Shown piece by piece: positions 23,680 through 32,935 of a stretch of 34,175 nucleotides of DNA. Location of the stretch: assembly GCA_027623205.1 (NCBI GenBank), contig JAQBYC010000046.1, forward strand, positions 1 to 34,175. The letters are read 5' to 3'. The translations under genes and the position numbers were made by a program. Each line of letters opens with the position of its first letter. Within the stretch, counting starts at the first letter, position 1. Source of the DNA: Pseudomonadota bacterium. Its GTDB lineage: Bacteria; Pseudomonadota; Alphaproteobacteria; GCA-2731375. The notes under the pieces are model-generated. The model saw only the letters and a list, made by a program, of their open reading frames with translations, made no database searches and had not been told where the DNA came from.

Positions 23680-24969
23680 ATGGAACATCTCTCTCGCGAT
23701 ATTGCTACACTGTTAGGCCTCGCCGCCGTGTTCGGTTATTTGAACCACCAATTCTTGCGCCTGCCCCGCACTATCGGCTTGGTGCTGATTGCCATGGCCG
23801 CCTCCTTGGGCGCTTTGGCGATTGATGCGCTGGTGCCGGGCTGGGGGGTTGGGCCCGGACTGCGTGCGGCCTTGATCGAGATTGATTTTACCGCCGCGTT
23901 GATGCACGGCATGTTGGGTTTCCTGCTATTCGCCGGCGCCCTGCACGTGGACTTGGCGTTACTGGCCCGGCGGGGCTGGCCCATCGCGGCCATGGCCACG
24001 GGCGGCTTGCTACTATCCACGTCATTGATCGGCGGCGGCATCTGGCTGATCTTTGGTCTATTCGATCTCGGGCTGCCTTTGATTTATTGCCTCCTATTCG
24101 GCGCTTTGATTTCGCCCACCGATCCGGTGGCGGTTTTGGGCATCCTTAAAACCGCCAAGGTGCCCCCCAGCCTGGAGGCGAAGATTGCCGGAGAAAGCCT
24201 GTTTAATGACGGCGTCGGCGTCGTGGTGTTTGTTATCCTGCTGGCCATGGCGACCGAAGGGGGCCAGGGGGCCGCCATTGATCCCGCCGGAATAGCCATG
24301 TTGTTTCTACGGGAAGCGCTGGGCGGCGCGGTCCTGGGCTTGGCGGCGGGCGCCATCGCCTTCTGGGCTCTGCGTTCCATCGATGAATACAATCTGGAAG
24401 TGATCATTACCCTGGCCTTGGTGACCGTCACTTATGAAGTGGCGCATCTTCTCCATACCTCCGGTCCTATTGCCGTCGTCGTGGCCGGCCTGTTGATCGG
24501 CAACCATGGCACCCGCCTGGCCATGAGCGAAACCACACGCAGCCATCTGACCAATTTCTGGACCTTAATCGATGAGATTCTTAATGCGGTGCTGTTCTTG
24601 CTGATCGGCCTGGAGGTAGCGCTGATCTCGATAAAACCGGGCCTGTTGTGGGTCGCCCTGATTGCCATACCCCTGGTGCTGGGCGCCCGTTTTATTTCCG
24701 TGGCCATTCCCATTGGCGTGCTGGGCCTGTGGCGGGATTTCACCAAGGGGGCGATTCCGGTTCTGACCTGGGGCGGTTTGCGCGGCGGCATCTCGGTCGC
24801 CCTGGCGCTGTCGTTGCCGGCATCGGTGGAAAAAGACGCCATTGTCACGGTTTGCTACACCGTGGTGGTCTTTTCGATTTTAGTTCAAGGCCTGACCATT
24901 GGCGCGCTGGTGCGGCGGGTCGTGATCGGCAATGACGGGAAGAGGAATGAAACACCGGACCATGACTGA
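23680..24969 (+). CDS. CPA1-family Na+/H+ antiporter (NhaP-like)
   Basis: The 429-residue protein contains about 12 hydrophobic segments and the CPA1 signatures SPTDPVAVLGILK (145-157) and ESLFNDGVGVVVF (172-184), with Asn176-Asp177 as the ion-binding pair. TWGGLRGGISVALALSLP occurs near the end. It exchanges Na+ or K+ for protons across the inner membrane. The short cytoplasmic tail (GNDGKRNETPDHD) lacks a regulatory domain. Its stop overlaps the NUDIX gene start, so the two are translationally coupled. Confidence 0.9.
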   Translation: MEHLSRDIATLLGLAAVFGYLNHQFLRLPRTIGLVLIAMAASLGALAIDALVPGWGVGPGLRAALIEIDFTAALMHGMLGFLLFAGALHVDLALLARRGWPIAAMATGGLLLSTSLIGGGIWLIFGLFDLGLPLIYCLLFGALISPTDPVAVLGILKTAKVPPSLEAKIAGESLFNDGVGVVVFVILLAMATEGGQGAAIDPAGIAMLFLREALGGAVLGLAAGAIAFWALRSIDEYNLEVIITLALVTVTYEVAHLLHTSGPIAVVVAGLLIGNHGTRLAMSETTRSHLTNFWTLIDEILNAVLFLLIGLEVALISIKPGLLWVALIAIPLVLGARFISVAIPIGVLGLWRDFTKGAIPVLTWGGLRGGISVALALSLPASVEKDAIVTVCYTVVVFSILVQGLTIGALVRRVVIGNDGKRNETPDHD

Positions 24970-25570
24970 TTCAGGGCGCAAAGTCGAAATACTCGAACAA
25001 CGCACGGTCTATCAAGGCTATCACCGGGTCGACGCCTTCCGTCTGCGCCACAGCCTGTACCAGGGCGGGATGGGAGCGGAGATTAAGCGCGAAGTGCTGG
25101 AACGGGGCCATGCCATCCTGGTCCTGCCCTATGATCCGGTGCGCGACGAGGTCGTTTTGATCGAACAATTCCGGATCGGACCGTTTGCCCGCGGCGATCA
25201 ACCGTGGTGCCTGGAAGTGGTTGCCGGCATCATTGAAGACGGCGAGGAATTGGAGGCCGTGGTACGCCGGGAAGCGCGGGAAGAAGCCGGCATTGAATTG
25301 CGTGATATTACCCACGCCATGGACTGCTACACTTCCCCCGGCGTCAGCAGCGAACAGATTTCGATCTTTTGCGCGCGTACAGATGCATCGTTGGCGGGCG
25401 GCATCCATGGTGTCGAGGCCGAAGGCGAAGATATCAAGGTGATTGTTCTGCCCTTTCCCGACGTGATGACCGCCTTGGTTGACGGCCGGATTAATGTCGC
25501 CCCGGTGATTGTTGCAATCCAATGGCTGGCCTTGCACAAGGCGGATATTCGCAAGCGCTGGCTGGCATGA
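24962..25570 (+). CDS. NUDIX hydrolase, ADP-ribose pyrophosphatase (NudF/TrgB-like)
   Basis: The 202-residue enzyme has the complete Nudix box starting at Gly89 (GIIEDGEELEAV...REAREEAGI, fitting G-x5-E-x7-REUxEExGU) and the ADP-ribose signature LIEQFRIG upstream of it, with PGVSSEQISIFCA after it. It splits ADP-ribose into AMP and ribose 5-phosphate. Three in-frame ATGs exist at 24932, 24947 and 24962. I chose 24962 because homologues begin MTxxxKxEILE; 24947 has GGAAGAGGA just before it and is also possible. The ATG at 24962 overlaps the antiporter stop by eight bases. Confidence 0.88.
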   Translation: MTDSGRKVEILEQRTVYQGYHRVDAFRLRHSLYQGGMGAEIKREVLERGHAILVLPYDPVRDEVVLIEQFRIGPFARGDQPWCLEVVAGIIEDGEELEAVVRREAREEAGIELRDITHAMDCYTSPGVSSEQISIFCARTDASLAGGIHGVEAEGEDIKVIVLPFPDVMTALVDGRINVAPVIVAIQWLALHKADIRKRWLA

Positions 25571-25670
25571 TTTCACAGTCAAAATTGTGATTAATACTCA
25601 TTCACTTGTCGCAGCCGGACGAAGGGCATAATCTGCGTCGAGGCACGTTATTGAGTGGTGGAGTTGGATT

Positions 25671-26684
25671 GTGGACATTCGTAAAGGTTTCATCGACAGC
25701 ATCGGCAACACCCCGTTAATCCGCCTAAAAAAAGCCTCGGACTTGACGGGTTGCGAAATATTGGGCAAGGCGGAATTTCTTAATCCCGGCGGTTCGGTCA
25801 AGGATCGGGCCGCCTTGGCCATCGTAAGCGCGGCCGAGGCCAGGGGAGAGTTGAAACCGGGCGGCATCATCGTCGAAGGCACGGCCGGCAATACGGGTAT
25901 CGGCCTGGCACTGGTGGCCAATGCACGGGGTTATAAAACCGTCATTGTGATCCCAGAGACGCAAACCCGGGAAAAAAAGGACATGTTGCGCATGTGCGGC
26001 GCCGATCTGCGGGAGGTGCCGGCGCTGCCCTATAGCAACGACAATAATTACATTAAATATTCCGGCCGTCTGGCGGCGGAGATTGCGGCCAGTCATCCGG
26101 AAGGCGCGATCTGGGCCAATCAGTTCGACAATGTGGATAATCGGCAGGGCCATTACACAACCACGGGGCCGGAAATCTGGCGGCAGACCGATGGCAAACT
26201 TGACGCCTTTATCTGCGCCGTTGGTTCAGGCGGGTCATTGGCAGGCATCGCCCAGTATCTGCGCGAACAGAACCCGGCCATTACCATCGGATTAGCCGAT
26301 CCGCCGGGTGCGGCACTGTATAATTACTATGCCAACGGTGAGTTGAAGGCGGAAGGTTCCTCGATCACCGAAGGTATTGGCCAGGGACGCATTACCGCCA
26401 ATCTGGAAGGTCTGACAGTTGATGCCCCATTCCAAATCCCCGACGAGGATGCTCTGCAAACGGCTTTTGATTTGATTATCGAGGAAGGACTGGTCCTGGG
26501 CTCCTCCAGCGGGGTGAATGTGGCCGGCGCCGTTCGCCTGGGCCGGGAATTAGGACCGGGGCACACGATTGTAACCTTGCTTTGTGATGGCGCTCAGCGC
26601 TATCAAAGCAAGATGTTCAATGTGCCGTTCCTCCGAGAGAAAGGCCTGCCTGTACCCAGTTGGATGGCGGGGGAGGGGCAGTAG
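25671..26684 (+). CDS. cysK: Cysteine synthase (O-acetylserine sulfhydrylase)
   Basis: The 337-residue PLP enzyme has the Schiff-base lysine Lys44 in NPGGSVKDR and the substrate loop EGTAGNTG (69-76; most CysK enzymes have EPTSGNTG). The phosphate loop is VGSGGSLAG (184-192; usually GTGGT). It makes cysteine from O-acetylserine and sulfide in the cytoplasm. The start is GTG at 25671, with GGAG seven bases upstream. The altered loops suggest a distinct CysK subgroup, possibly with changed acyl-serine preference, and cystathionine beta-synthase-like roles cannot be excluded. Downstream genes (alanyl-tRNA editing, mercaptopyruvate sulfurtransferase) fit sulfur amino-acid handling. Confidence 0.87.
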   Translation: MDIRKGFIDSIGNTPLIRLKKASDLTGCEILGKAEFLNPGGSVKDRAALAIVSAAEARGELKPGGIIVEGTAGNTGIGLALVANARGYKTVIVIPETQTREKKDMLRMCGADLREVPALPYSNDNNYIKYSGRLAAEIAASHPEGAIWANQFDNVDNRQGHYTTTGPEIWRQTDGKLDAFICAVGSGGSLAGIAQYLREQNPAITIGLADPPGAALYNYYANGELKAEGSSITEGIGQGRITANLEGLTVDAPFQIPDEDALQTAFDLIIEEGLVLGSSSGVNVAGAVRLGRELGPGHTIVTLLCDGAQRYQSKMFNVPFLREKGLPVPSWMAGEGQ

Positions 26685-26769
26685 CGCCAAAGAGGGCCAA
26701 TACCGCCTTTCGGTTCAGGAAAGTTCCTATGACGGTTTTGCAGGATGTCTCGGCAAGGAGAGCGGCGCG

Positions 26770-26792
26770 CCGTGATGCGGAATATATCACGG
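26770..26792. other. CCGTGAT/ATCACGG hairpin in alaX leader
   Basis: CCGTGAT (26770-26776) and ATCACGG (26786-26792) form a 7-base inverted repeat with a 9-base loop. Flanking CGCGC and GCGCG can extend it across an internal loop. It lies in the 186-base spacer between cysK and the alanyl-tRNA editing gene, and may be leader structure or processing signal. No T-run follows. Confidence 0.35.
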
Positions 26793-26870
26793 GGACTGCG
26801 CGGCACCCCATACTCAAAAGGCCCGACCAGACGATCGGACATTTTTTTCAACCCCCGCAGGAGGTACTAG

Positions 26871-27584
26871 ATGACGGATTTACTGTTCCGGGACGATCCT
26901 TATGTGAAAAGTTGCGAGGCCACGATTACGGCCGTAAATGACCGTGGCGGCATCGAATTGGACCGCACCGTGTTTTACCCAATGGGCGGCGGCCAGCCGG
27001 GCGATGCCGGCGTCTTGCGGCTACCCGATGGCGGCGAAATCGTCATCGCTACCGCCATCAAAGGAGACGGCGCCGATGATGTGATCCATGTGCCCGCCGA
27101 AGGGCAGGAAATTCCGACCGCCGGCGCAACGGTCACGGCGTCCATTGATTGGGCAAAACGGCACAGCCACATGCGCATCCATACCTGCCTGCATCTGCTT
27201 TCCTCGGTTGTGGAATATCCGGTTACAGGTGGACAGATCAGCGACGGCAAGGGCCGTCTGGACTTTGACATGCCGGAAATGACCATGGAAAAAGAGTCGA
27301 TTACCGAACGTTTGAACGAATTGATCAAACAGGCTCATCCGGTCACCGTCAACTGGATTTCCGATGCCGAGTTGGCGGCACAGCCAGATCTGGTCAAAAC
27401 CATGTCCGTGAAGCCGCCCACCGGCCAGGGGCAGGTGCGACTGGTCAACGTCGATGGCTGCGACCTGCAACCCTGCGGCGGCACCCATGTCGCCAACACA
27501 CAGGAAATTGGGCCGGTCCGGGTCCGGAAGATTGAGAAAAAGGGCCGACAGAATCGCCGCATATCAATCGAGTTTTCTGATTAA
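26871..27584 (+). CDS. Alanyl-tRNA editing protein, AlaX type
   Basis: The 237-residue protein is a stand-alone second-additional-domain editing enzyme. PMGGGQPGD (38-46) opens the domain. The zinc ligands are His104 and His108 (HMRIHTCLHLL), and Cys202 and His206 (LQPCGGTHVANT). It deacylates Ser- or Gly-mischarged tRNA(Ala) in trans. The ribosome binding site AGGAGGT six bases before the ATG is nearly perfect. It has no AlaRS body, as in AlaX-M type proteins. It is placed between cysK and sseA; an AT-rich 35-base spacer with AATTACA twice separates it from the latter. Confidence 0.9.
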   Translation: MTDLLFRDDPYVKSCEATITAVNDRGGIELDRTVFYPMGGGQPGDAGVLRLPDGGEIVIATAIKGDGADDVIHVPAEGQEIPTAGATVTASIDWAKRHSHMRIHTCLHLLSSVVEYPVTGGQISDGKGRLDFDMPEMTMEKESITERLNELIKQAHPVTVNWISDAELAAQPDLVKTMSVKPPTGQGQVRLVNVDGCDLQPCGGTHVANTQEIGPVRVRKIEKKGRQNRRISIEFSD

Positions 27585-27619
27585 TTACAAATAATTACAT
27601 AATATTATTGAGGAATAAG

Positions 27620-28504
27620 ATGAGTAATTCTCACATAGTTTCGACCACCTGGCTGGCTGAACATCTCGGTGCCGGCGACATGAAGATTCTGGACGGCTCT
27701 TTCTATCTACCGGCTGAACAACGGGACGCGGATGCGGAATATGCCGCCGCGCATATACCCGGCGCCCAACGTTTCAACATCGATGTGGTTTGCGCGCCCA
27801 ACAGCAGCGCCCCGCACATGTTTCCCAGCGCGGGAGACTTCGCCCATGCCGTGGGCGCCATGGGCATTAGCGACGGCGATACAGTCATAACCTATGACGG
27901 CGGCAAATTGACCGGGGCCTGCCGGGTCTGGTGGATGTTCCGCGCCTTTGGCCACGATAAAGTCGCCGTTTTGGATGGCGGCATGGACAAATGGCGGGCG
28001 GAAGACCGCCCCGTGGAAAGCATCATTACCACGCCAAGCCCCGCTAAATACCATGCCACCTACAACGCGGACATGATCCGCTCCATCGATCAGGTTCTGA
28101 CCCTGATCGAGCAAGGCGGTACGGAGCAAATTCTGGATGCCCGCGCGGCCGGCCGATTTGACGGTTCGGTGCCAGAGCCGCGGGCAGGCATGCGGTCGGG
28201 TCATATGCCCGGCGCTCTTAATCTGCCGTACGATAAACTACTGCAAGCGGATGGCACCTTGCGGGATGCGGCGCAATTGCGCACCTTGTTCACCAAGGCC
28301 GGCGTCAATCTGGACCAGCCGGTCGTTACGTCCTGCGGCTCTGGTGTATCGGCGGCTGTTCTGTTGCTGGGACTTCGCAGCCTGGGCCATGAGGCGAACC
28401 GGTTATATGATGGCAGCTGGTCCGAATGGGGCAGCCGCGATGACACGCCCGTCGTAACCCGATGTGAGCAACACTGCCGTGAAACTGCGGAATTATCAGA
28501 ATGA
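27620..28504 (+). CDS. sseA: 3-mercaptopyruvate sulfurtransferase (two-domain rhodanese)
   Basis: The 294-residue protein has two rhodanese domains. The N-terminal one contains TYDGGKLTGACRVWWMFRAFGHDKVAVLDGGMDKW; the C-terminal catalytic one carries Cys239 in CGSGVSA, the mercaptopyruvate-type active-site loop, and ends YDGSWSEWGSRDDTPV. It transfers sulfur from 3-mercaptopyruvate to thiols or cyanide. ATG 27620 is used because AGGA lies about six bases upstream; an in-frame TTG at 27608 is not needed. Its 3' end overlaps the next gene by 41 bases. Confidence 0.92.
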   Translation: MSNSHIVSTTWLAEHLGAGDMKILDGSFYLPAEQRDADAEYAAAHIPGAQRFNIDVVCAPNSSAPHMFPSAGDFAHAVGAMGISDGDTVITYDGGKLTGACRVWWMFRAFGHDKVAVLDGGMDKWRAEDRPVESIITTPSPAKYHATYNADMIRSIDQVLTLIEQGGTEQILDARAAGRFDGSVPEPRAGMRSGHMPGALNLPYDKLLQADGTLRDAAQLRTLFTKAGVNLDQPVVTSCGSGVSAAVLLLGLRSLGHEANRLYDGSWSEWGSRDDTPVVTRCEQHCRETAELSE

Positions 28505-29456
28505 CGACGAGACGGCCGTGGTTAGCCTGTGGCGGCGCTGCGGCCTGCTGCAAAATCCACTGAACGATCCGCGCAAGGATATTGCCTTTTGCCTGGCGGG
28601 GGGACACGGCGAAATCCTGGTCCTTGAGGACGATGGCATGGTGCTGGCAACGGCCATGGTGGGTCAGGACGGTCACCGCGGCTGGATCTACTATGTTGCG
28701 GTTGAACCTGACCGCCGGGGCCAGGATCTGGGCCGCCGCATCGTGGCGGCAGCCCAGGCGCGCTTGAAAGCCGCCGGCGTGCCGAAACTTCACCTGATGG
28801 TGCGGGGCAGCAACACCCGGGTCGTCGGCTTTTATCAGCGGCTGGGATACATGGTGGAACCCGTCACCACCATGAGCCGCCGCCTTGATGGCGTCCCCCT
28901 GCCCCTTGGCCACCAAATGGACGACGAAAAGGTCGTCGTTACCTATTTGGAGATGACGGAACGCCCGTCCCTACGGCGCCTGGTGCCGAAAGTTCCCAGG
29001 CACGCCCTGTTGCGGACCTACGACATGACCGTGGCATTTTACCGTTATCTTTATGACGCCGTGGGACAGCCCTGGTATTGGACGGACCGCAAGAAATTAT
29101 CGGATCCGGAATTGGCCGCAATCATCCAGGCAGAGGCCGTGGAAATCTATGTGCTGTATGTAGGTGGTGTCCCGGCCGGCTTTTACGAATTGGATGCCCG
29201 GAATATGCCCGACATGGAACTGGCTTATTTCGGTATCGTGCCCGAATTTATCGGCCATGGGCTGGGTTCCTATTTATTATCCCAAGCCCTCGAGACCATG
29301 TGGCACCACGATCCTGAACGCGTGCTGGTCAATACCTGCACCCTGGATCATCCCAAGGCGCTGCCGATGTATCAACGTTTTGGTTTCCGCCCCTATGACC
29401 GGCGGGAAATCCCTGCGCCCTGGCAAACAGCCGACAATGTGCTGGATTTTGCCTGA
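28464..29456 (+). CDS. Fusion of two GNAT acetyltransferase domains
   Basis: The 330-residue product joins two GNAT domains. The N-terminal one (about 5-145) has the acetyl-CoA loop VAVEPDRRGQDLGRRIV (a glycine of the usual RGxGxG is Asp) and NTRVVGFYQRLGY. The C-terminal one (about 175-325) has YVLYVGGVPAGFYELD, FGIVPEFIGHGLGSYLL and PKALPMYQRFGF. The first half resembles small YpeA-type acetyltransferases and the second a separate family usually encoded alone. GTG at 28464 is the likely start, lying inside sseA; GTG 28479 is possible. Acetyl acceptor is unknown. It converges on aapP with 24 bases between the stops. Confidence 0.85.
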   Translation: MSNTAVKLRNYQNDDETAVVSLWRRCGLLQNPLNDPRKDIAFCLAGGHGEILVLEDDGMVLATAMVGQDGHRGWIYYVAVEPDRRGQDLGRRIVAAAQARLKAAGVPKLHLMVRGSNTRVVGFYQRLGYMVEPVTTMSRRLDGVPLPLGHQMDDEKVVVTYLEMTERPSLRRLVPKVPRHALLRTYDMTVAFYRYLYDAVGQPWYWTDRKKLSDPELAAIIQAEAVEIYVLYVGGVPAGFYELDARNMPDMELAYFGIVPEFIGHGLGSYLLSQALETMWHHDPERVLVNTCTLDHPKALPMYQRFGFRPYDRREIPAPWQTADNVLDFA

Positions 29457-29480
29457 TCGCCACGCTGCCATCGATATGGC

Positions 29481-30272
29481 TTAATGGCTGAGGATCTGGC
29501 TTAGGAACAACTTTGTGCGTTCAGATTGCGGGTTGTTGAAGAATTCGAAGGGCTCGTTCTGCTCGACAATATCGCCCTCGTCCATAAAAATCACACGGTC
29601 GGCGATGGTTTTGGCAAAGCCCATTTCATGGGTCACCACGATCATGGTCATGCCGGTTTCGGCAAGTTCGACCATGACATCGAGGACTTCCTTGATCATC
29701 TCGGGGTCAAGCGCCGAGGTCGGTTCGTCGAACAACATGATTTTCGGATTCATGCAGAGCGAACGGGCGATGGCCACGCGCTGCTGTTGGCCACCCGAGA
29801 GTTGACCCGGGTATTTGTCCGCCTGTTCGGGGATCTTGACCCGTTCAAGATATTCCATGGCCAGTTTTCGAGCCTCGATCTTGGGCGTCTTACGAACCCA
29901 GATCGGGCCCAGGGTGAGATTTTCAAGAATGGAAAGGTGTGGAAACAGGTTGAAGCTCTGAAATACCATGCCCACTTCGCTGCGAATATGGTCGATATTC
30001 TTGAGGTTTTTGTCCAGCAATATGCCATCGACGATAATGTCACCCTGCTGATGTTCTTCCAGGCGGTTGATACAGCGGATCAGCGTCGATTTTCCGGATC
30101 CCGAAGGACCGCAGACGACGATGCGCTCACCTTTGTGCACGACCAGGTCGATATCCTTCAGGACGTGGAACTGACCGTACCATTTATTGACCTTGTTAAG
30201 CTCGATGATGACTTCCGACGAAGCGGCGGATGCCAATTGGCCCTGGGCGTCCTGTGCCTCCGTGGCTGTCAT
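29481..30272 (-). CDS. aapP: General L-amino acid ABC transporter, ATP-binding protein
   Basis: The 263-residue ATPase has Walker [10 protein letters not shown] (55-63), the polar amino-acid family insert [13 protein letters not shown], signature LSGGQQQR, Walker [13 protein letters not shown] and H-loop VVTHEMG. It energises uptake of amino acids by the AapQM permease. ATG 30272 is preferred, since GGGGGAG lies six bases before it; the ATG at 30287 adds five residues and has no ribosome binding site. It is the last gene of the aap operon, 25 bases after aapM. Confidence 0.93.
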   Translation of the reverse strand: MTATEAQDAQGQLASAASSEVIIELNKVNKWYGQFHVLKDIDLVVHKGERIVVCGPSGSGKSTLIRCINRLEEHQQGDIIVDGILLDKNLKNIDHIRSEVGMVFQSFNLFPHLSILENLTLGPIWVRKTPKIEARKLAMEYLERVKIPEQADKYPGQLSGGQQQRVAIARSLCMNPKIMLFDEPTSALDPEMIKEVLDVMVELAETGMTMIVVTHEMGFAKTIADRVIFMDEGDIVEQNEPFEFFNNPQSERTKLFLSQILSH

Positions 30273-30297
30273 ATTTATCTCCCCCATTCTTCCCGGA

Positions 30298-31626
30298 TCA
30301 ACGATTGGCGCCGGCTGAAAGTTTCACTTCCAGGTGCCGGCTGTACTTCGACATGATGAAGCAGATGATGAAGAACAGCATGGCCCCGAATATTAACGGC
30401 TCCTTGTGCAAACCGCGCCATGGTACGTCCTGACTGATCGAACGCAGCATGCCCAGAATATCGAAAAGTCCGATGATCGATACCAGGGTGGTGTCCTTCA
30501 ACAATCCGATGAAGCTACCAACGATATTTGGAATCATATGCTTCAGGGCCTGCGGCATGACGACTAATCCCATCATGCCCCAATAACCCAAACCAATGCT
30601 GTGGGCGCCTTCATACTGGCCCCTGGGAATGGCCTGCAGGCCCGCGCGAACGGTCTCGGCCATATAGCAGGCGGAGAACAGGCAAACCGCGATAATGACC
30701 TGAACCAGCTTGTTGAGGACAAAACCCTCGGGCATGAACAGCGGGAACATGGTCGTCGCCATGAAGAGCACGGTAATCAATGGCACGGAACGGAACAATT
30801 CAATGAACGATGTGCTTAGCACCCGGATCACCGGCAGCTTCGATCGCCGGCCGAGAGCCAGGATGATGCCCCCCGGAAGCGCGGTGGTGATGCCAATACC
30901 CGATATGACGAGCGTCAGGAACATCCCGCCCCATTTGGTCCAAGGCACGACCTCGACAGTCCAGCTCATTTGCAGGGCATAAACCGCGACAAAGGTAACC
31001 GCCAGAATGGCGAGCAGCGTGTTGCGCTGGTTCCCGTCCGAAGCGTCTTTCTTGCCCAATAGCCCGAGCAGAAATTCCGGCAAACCGCCACCACTGAATA
31101 CGCCGATGAGTGAATGCAGGGTATTACCCATCAGGCAAACAATCCCACCGGTGATCATGAGCTGCATGAAGATGCCCTTGTCGCCGCCCGCGAAGAGATA
31201 ACCGGCGAGGAAGGGATAGAGGAATATTGTGGACAAGCCGATGAAGATCTTATCCTTGACCCGGGGTAGCCAAAGCGGCGCCATCCACAGGATCAATAAC
31301 AAGCCGCCAAGATTGACCCGCCACAACTCGCCTCTCGGGTAGCGGCCATAGAAGATGTTGTCGAGCCACAGAATAACGCCGGCCCAGCAGGCCCCATCCT
31401 TGCTGATGTCGAAGCATTCACGCCGGTTCTCGGCGACCCACACGGCATCCGCGACGCCCCAGATCCACAGGCTCTTCACCACCACATAGATGATGTAAAG
31501 CGATACCAGGGTAAGAATGGCGTTGATCCAGGAACTAAAGAGGTTTTTGTGCAGCCACCCGATGAACGACGATTCTATCAGGGGGGCGCTTCTGGCGGCC
31601 GTTTTTTCAGCCTTCACCATACTCAT
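30298..31626 (-). CDS. aapM: General L-amino acid ABC transporter, permease
   Basis: The 442-residue inner-membrane permease contains several hydrophobic segments. The long N-terminal part holds a Cys-containing loop ([19 protein letters not shown]), and the C-terminal half holds the amino-acid permease EAA-type segment [26 protein letters not shown]. The start at 31626 is favoured: GGAG stands eight bases before it, and it lies two bases after the aapQ stop. AapM pairs with AapQ to form the translocation channel. Confidence 0.92.
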   Translation of the reverse strand: MSMVKAEKTAARSAPLIESSFIGWLHKNLFSSWINAILTLVSLYIIYVVVKSLWIWGVADAVWVAENRRECFDISKDGACWAGVILWLDNIFYGRYPRGELWRVNLGGLLLILWMAPLWLPRVKDKIFIGLSTIFLYPFLAGYLFAGGDKGIFMQLMITGGIVCLMGNTLHSLIGVFSGGGLPEFLLGLLGKKDASDGNQRNTLLAILAVTFVAVYALQMSWTVEVVPWTKWGGMFLTLVISGIGITTALPGGIILALGRRSKLPVIRVLSTSFIELFRSVPLITVLFMATTMFPLFMPEGFVLNKLVQVIIAVCLFSACYMAETVRAGLQAIPRGQYEGAHSIGLGYWGMMGLVVMPQALKHMIPNIVGSFIGLLKDTTLVSIIGLFDILGMLRSISQDVPWRGLHKEPLIFGAMLFFIICFIMSKYSRHLEVKLSAGANR

Positions 31627-31628
31627 GA

Positions 31629-32846
31629 TCAACGCTCCACCAGTTGGACGCGTTTGTTGTAAATATTCAACAGGCCGGAAATAGAGAGACTGATGAACAT
31701 ATAGAAAGCCATGGTCATGCCAACCATTTCGACCGCGTAACCGGCCTGGTTCAGGGCCGTCTGCATGAACAACGCGACCACGTCCGAATAGCCGATGGCG
31801 ATGGCCAGAGAGGAATTCTTGACCACGTTCATCCACAGGCTGATCATTGGCGGCACGATGGCGCGCATAGCCTGGGGAATGATGATCAAGCTCATGGCCC
31901 GCGCGGGTCTGAGGCCAATCGCCAATGCCGCTTCGGTCTGCCCTTTGTTCACCGAAAGAATGCCGGCGCGCACTGATTCAGCCAAATGCGCCCCGTGATA
32001 GATGGTCAAGGCGATGAGCAGCGCCAGGAAAGCCGGCGGCAGGCTGGCGCCGCCGCTAAAGTTAAACCCTTGGAGCGTCGGCAGATCCCAGTCAAGCGGC
32101 GATCCCGTCACCAGATAGACCGCGCCCGGCAGAACGATAAGCAGCGCCAAAGAGGCAGAGAAGGTCGGGAATTGCTGGCCGGTGCTGTCCTGACGCCTAT
32201 GCGCCCAGCGTTTGAGAATGACCACGCCGATAACAGCGATGACAAATGCGGCGATGGTCATCCAGAACAGATCGCCCGGGATTGGCCAAGCCGTATACAG
32301 ACCACGATTGTTGAGGAATACGACCTCTGCGCCAACGGAAAGATCAATGCTGTTCTTCACCCTGGGCAGGATTGCGAAGACCCCGACATACCAGAAAATA
32401 ATCTGCAACAGCAGCGGCGTGTTGCGAATGATCTCAACATAGGCCAGCGCCAACCTGGCCACCAGCCAATTGGAAGAAAGCCTTAATATGCCAACGAAGA
32501 AGCCCAATATTGTGCTTGCAATAATCGCCAGAAACGATACGAGAAGGGTGTTGATACAGCCGATGAGGAAGATGCGGCCGTACGTCCCGACGCCGGGCTT
32601 ATATTCGATAAGCTTAAAATCCGTGTCGAAGCCGGCGGTAGCGGAGAGGAAACCGAATCCGGTGTTCATCCCGCGCACTTCGAGGTTATGGGCCGTATTG
32701 GTGATCAAATACCAGGCAAGCCAGCCGACGACGCAGGCTGTAAGAATCTGATAGAAAACCGAACGGACGCGCTCGTCGTGAAAAAAGTCGAAACTTTCTT
32801 TCGGCTTTACGCGCGCCGACAGCTTGCCGCTATCATGAATGGCCAT
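31629..32846 (-). CDS. aapQ: General L-amino acid ABC transporter, permease
   Basis: The 405-residue permease has several membrane segments. It carries the channel-lining and ATPase-contact motif AESVRAGILSVNKGQTEAALAIGLRPARAM followed by PQAMRAIVPPMISLWMNVVKNSSLAIAIGYSDV, typical of AapQ/BztB. Its N-terminus (KPKESFDFFHDERVRSVFYQ) matches the family start. It follows aapJ, with a 10-base-stem hairpin in the 89-base spacer, and its stop lies two bases from the aapM ATG. Confidence 0.92.
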   Translation of the reverse strand: MAIHDSGKLSARVKPKESFDFFHDERVRSVFYQILTACVVGWLAWYLITNTAHNLEVRGMNTGFGFLSATAGFDTDFKLIEYKPGVGTYGRIFLIGCINTLLVSFLAIIASTILGFFVGILRLSSNWLVARLALAYVEIIRNTPLLLQIIFWYVGVFAILPRVKNSIDLSVGAEVVFLNNRGLYTAWPIPGDLFWMTIAAFVIAVIGVVILKRWAHRRQDSTGQQFPTFSASLALLIVLPGAVYLVTGSPLDWDLPTLQGFNFSGGASLPPAFLALLIALTIYHGAHLAESVRAGILSVNKGQTEAALAIGLRPARAMSLIIIPQAMRAIVPPMISLWMNVVKNSSLAIAIGYSDVVALFMQTALNQAGYAVEMVGMTMAFYMFISLSISGLLNIYNKRVQLVER

Positions 32847-32896
32847 GATGTATGGACCCCGATATTACGCACAGGCTCAACAAATAACGGAAGACA

Positions 32897-32920
32897 CCCA
32901 GCCCCGTTTCCGGGGCTGGG
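32897..32920 (-). promoter_or_regulatory. Strong intercistronic hairpin between aapJ and aapQ
   Basis: CCCAGCCCCG and CGGGGCTGGG form a perfect 10-base GC stem with a TTTC loop. There is no T-run on the minus strand, so it is more likely an mRNA stabiliser or partial attenuator, raising the binding-protein message over the permease messages, as known for other ABC operons. That role is inferred. Confidence 0.6.
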
Positions 32921-32935
32921 GCCGTTCAGATGATC

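Noticed and set aside
25572-25600. TCACA-TGTGA symmetry before cysK read as a CRP site
   Set aside because: The half-sites are in reverse order (TCACA then TGTGA) and 8 bases apart, so it is a weak hairpin, not a TGTGA-N6-TCACA site.
26728-26941. A 70-codon frame preceded by AGGAAAG between cysK and alaX
   Set aside because: It overlaps the well-supported alaX start by about 70 bases and has no family resemblance; the AGGAA is part of a small palindrome (AGGAA-AG-TTCCT).
31626-31836. aapM extended upstream into aapQ
   Set aside because: The additional residues are an out-of-frame reading of aapQ; ATG 31626 has GGAG at proper distance and the family N-terminus.
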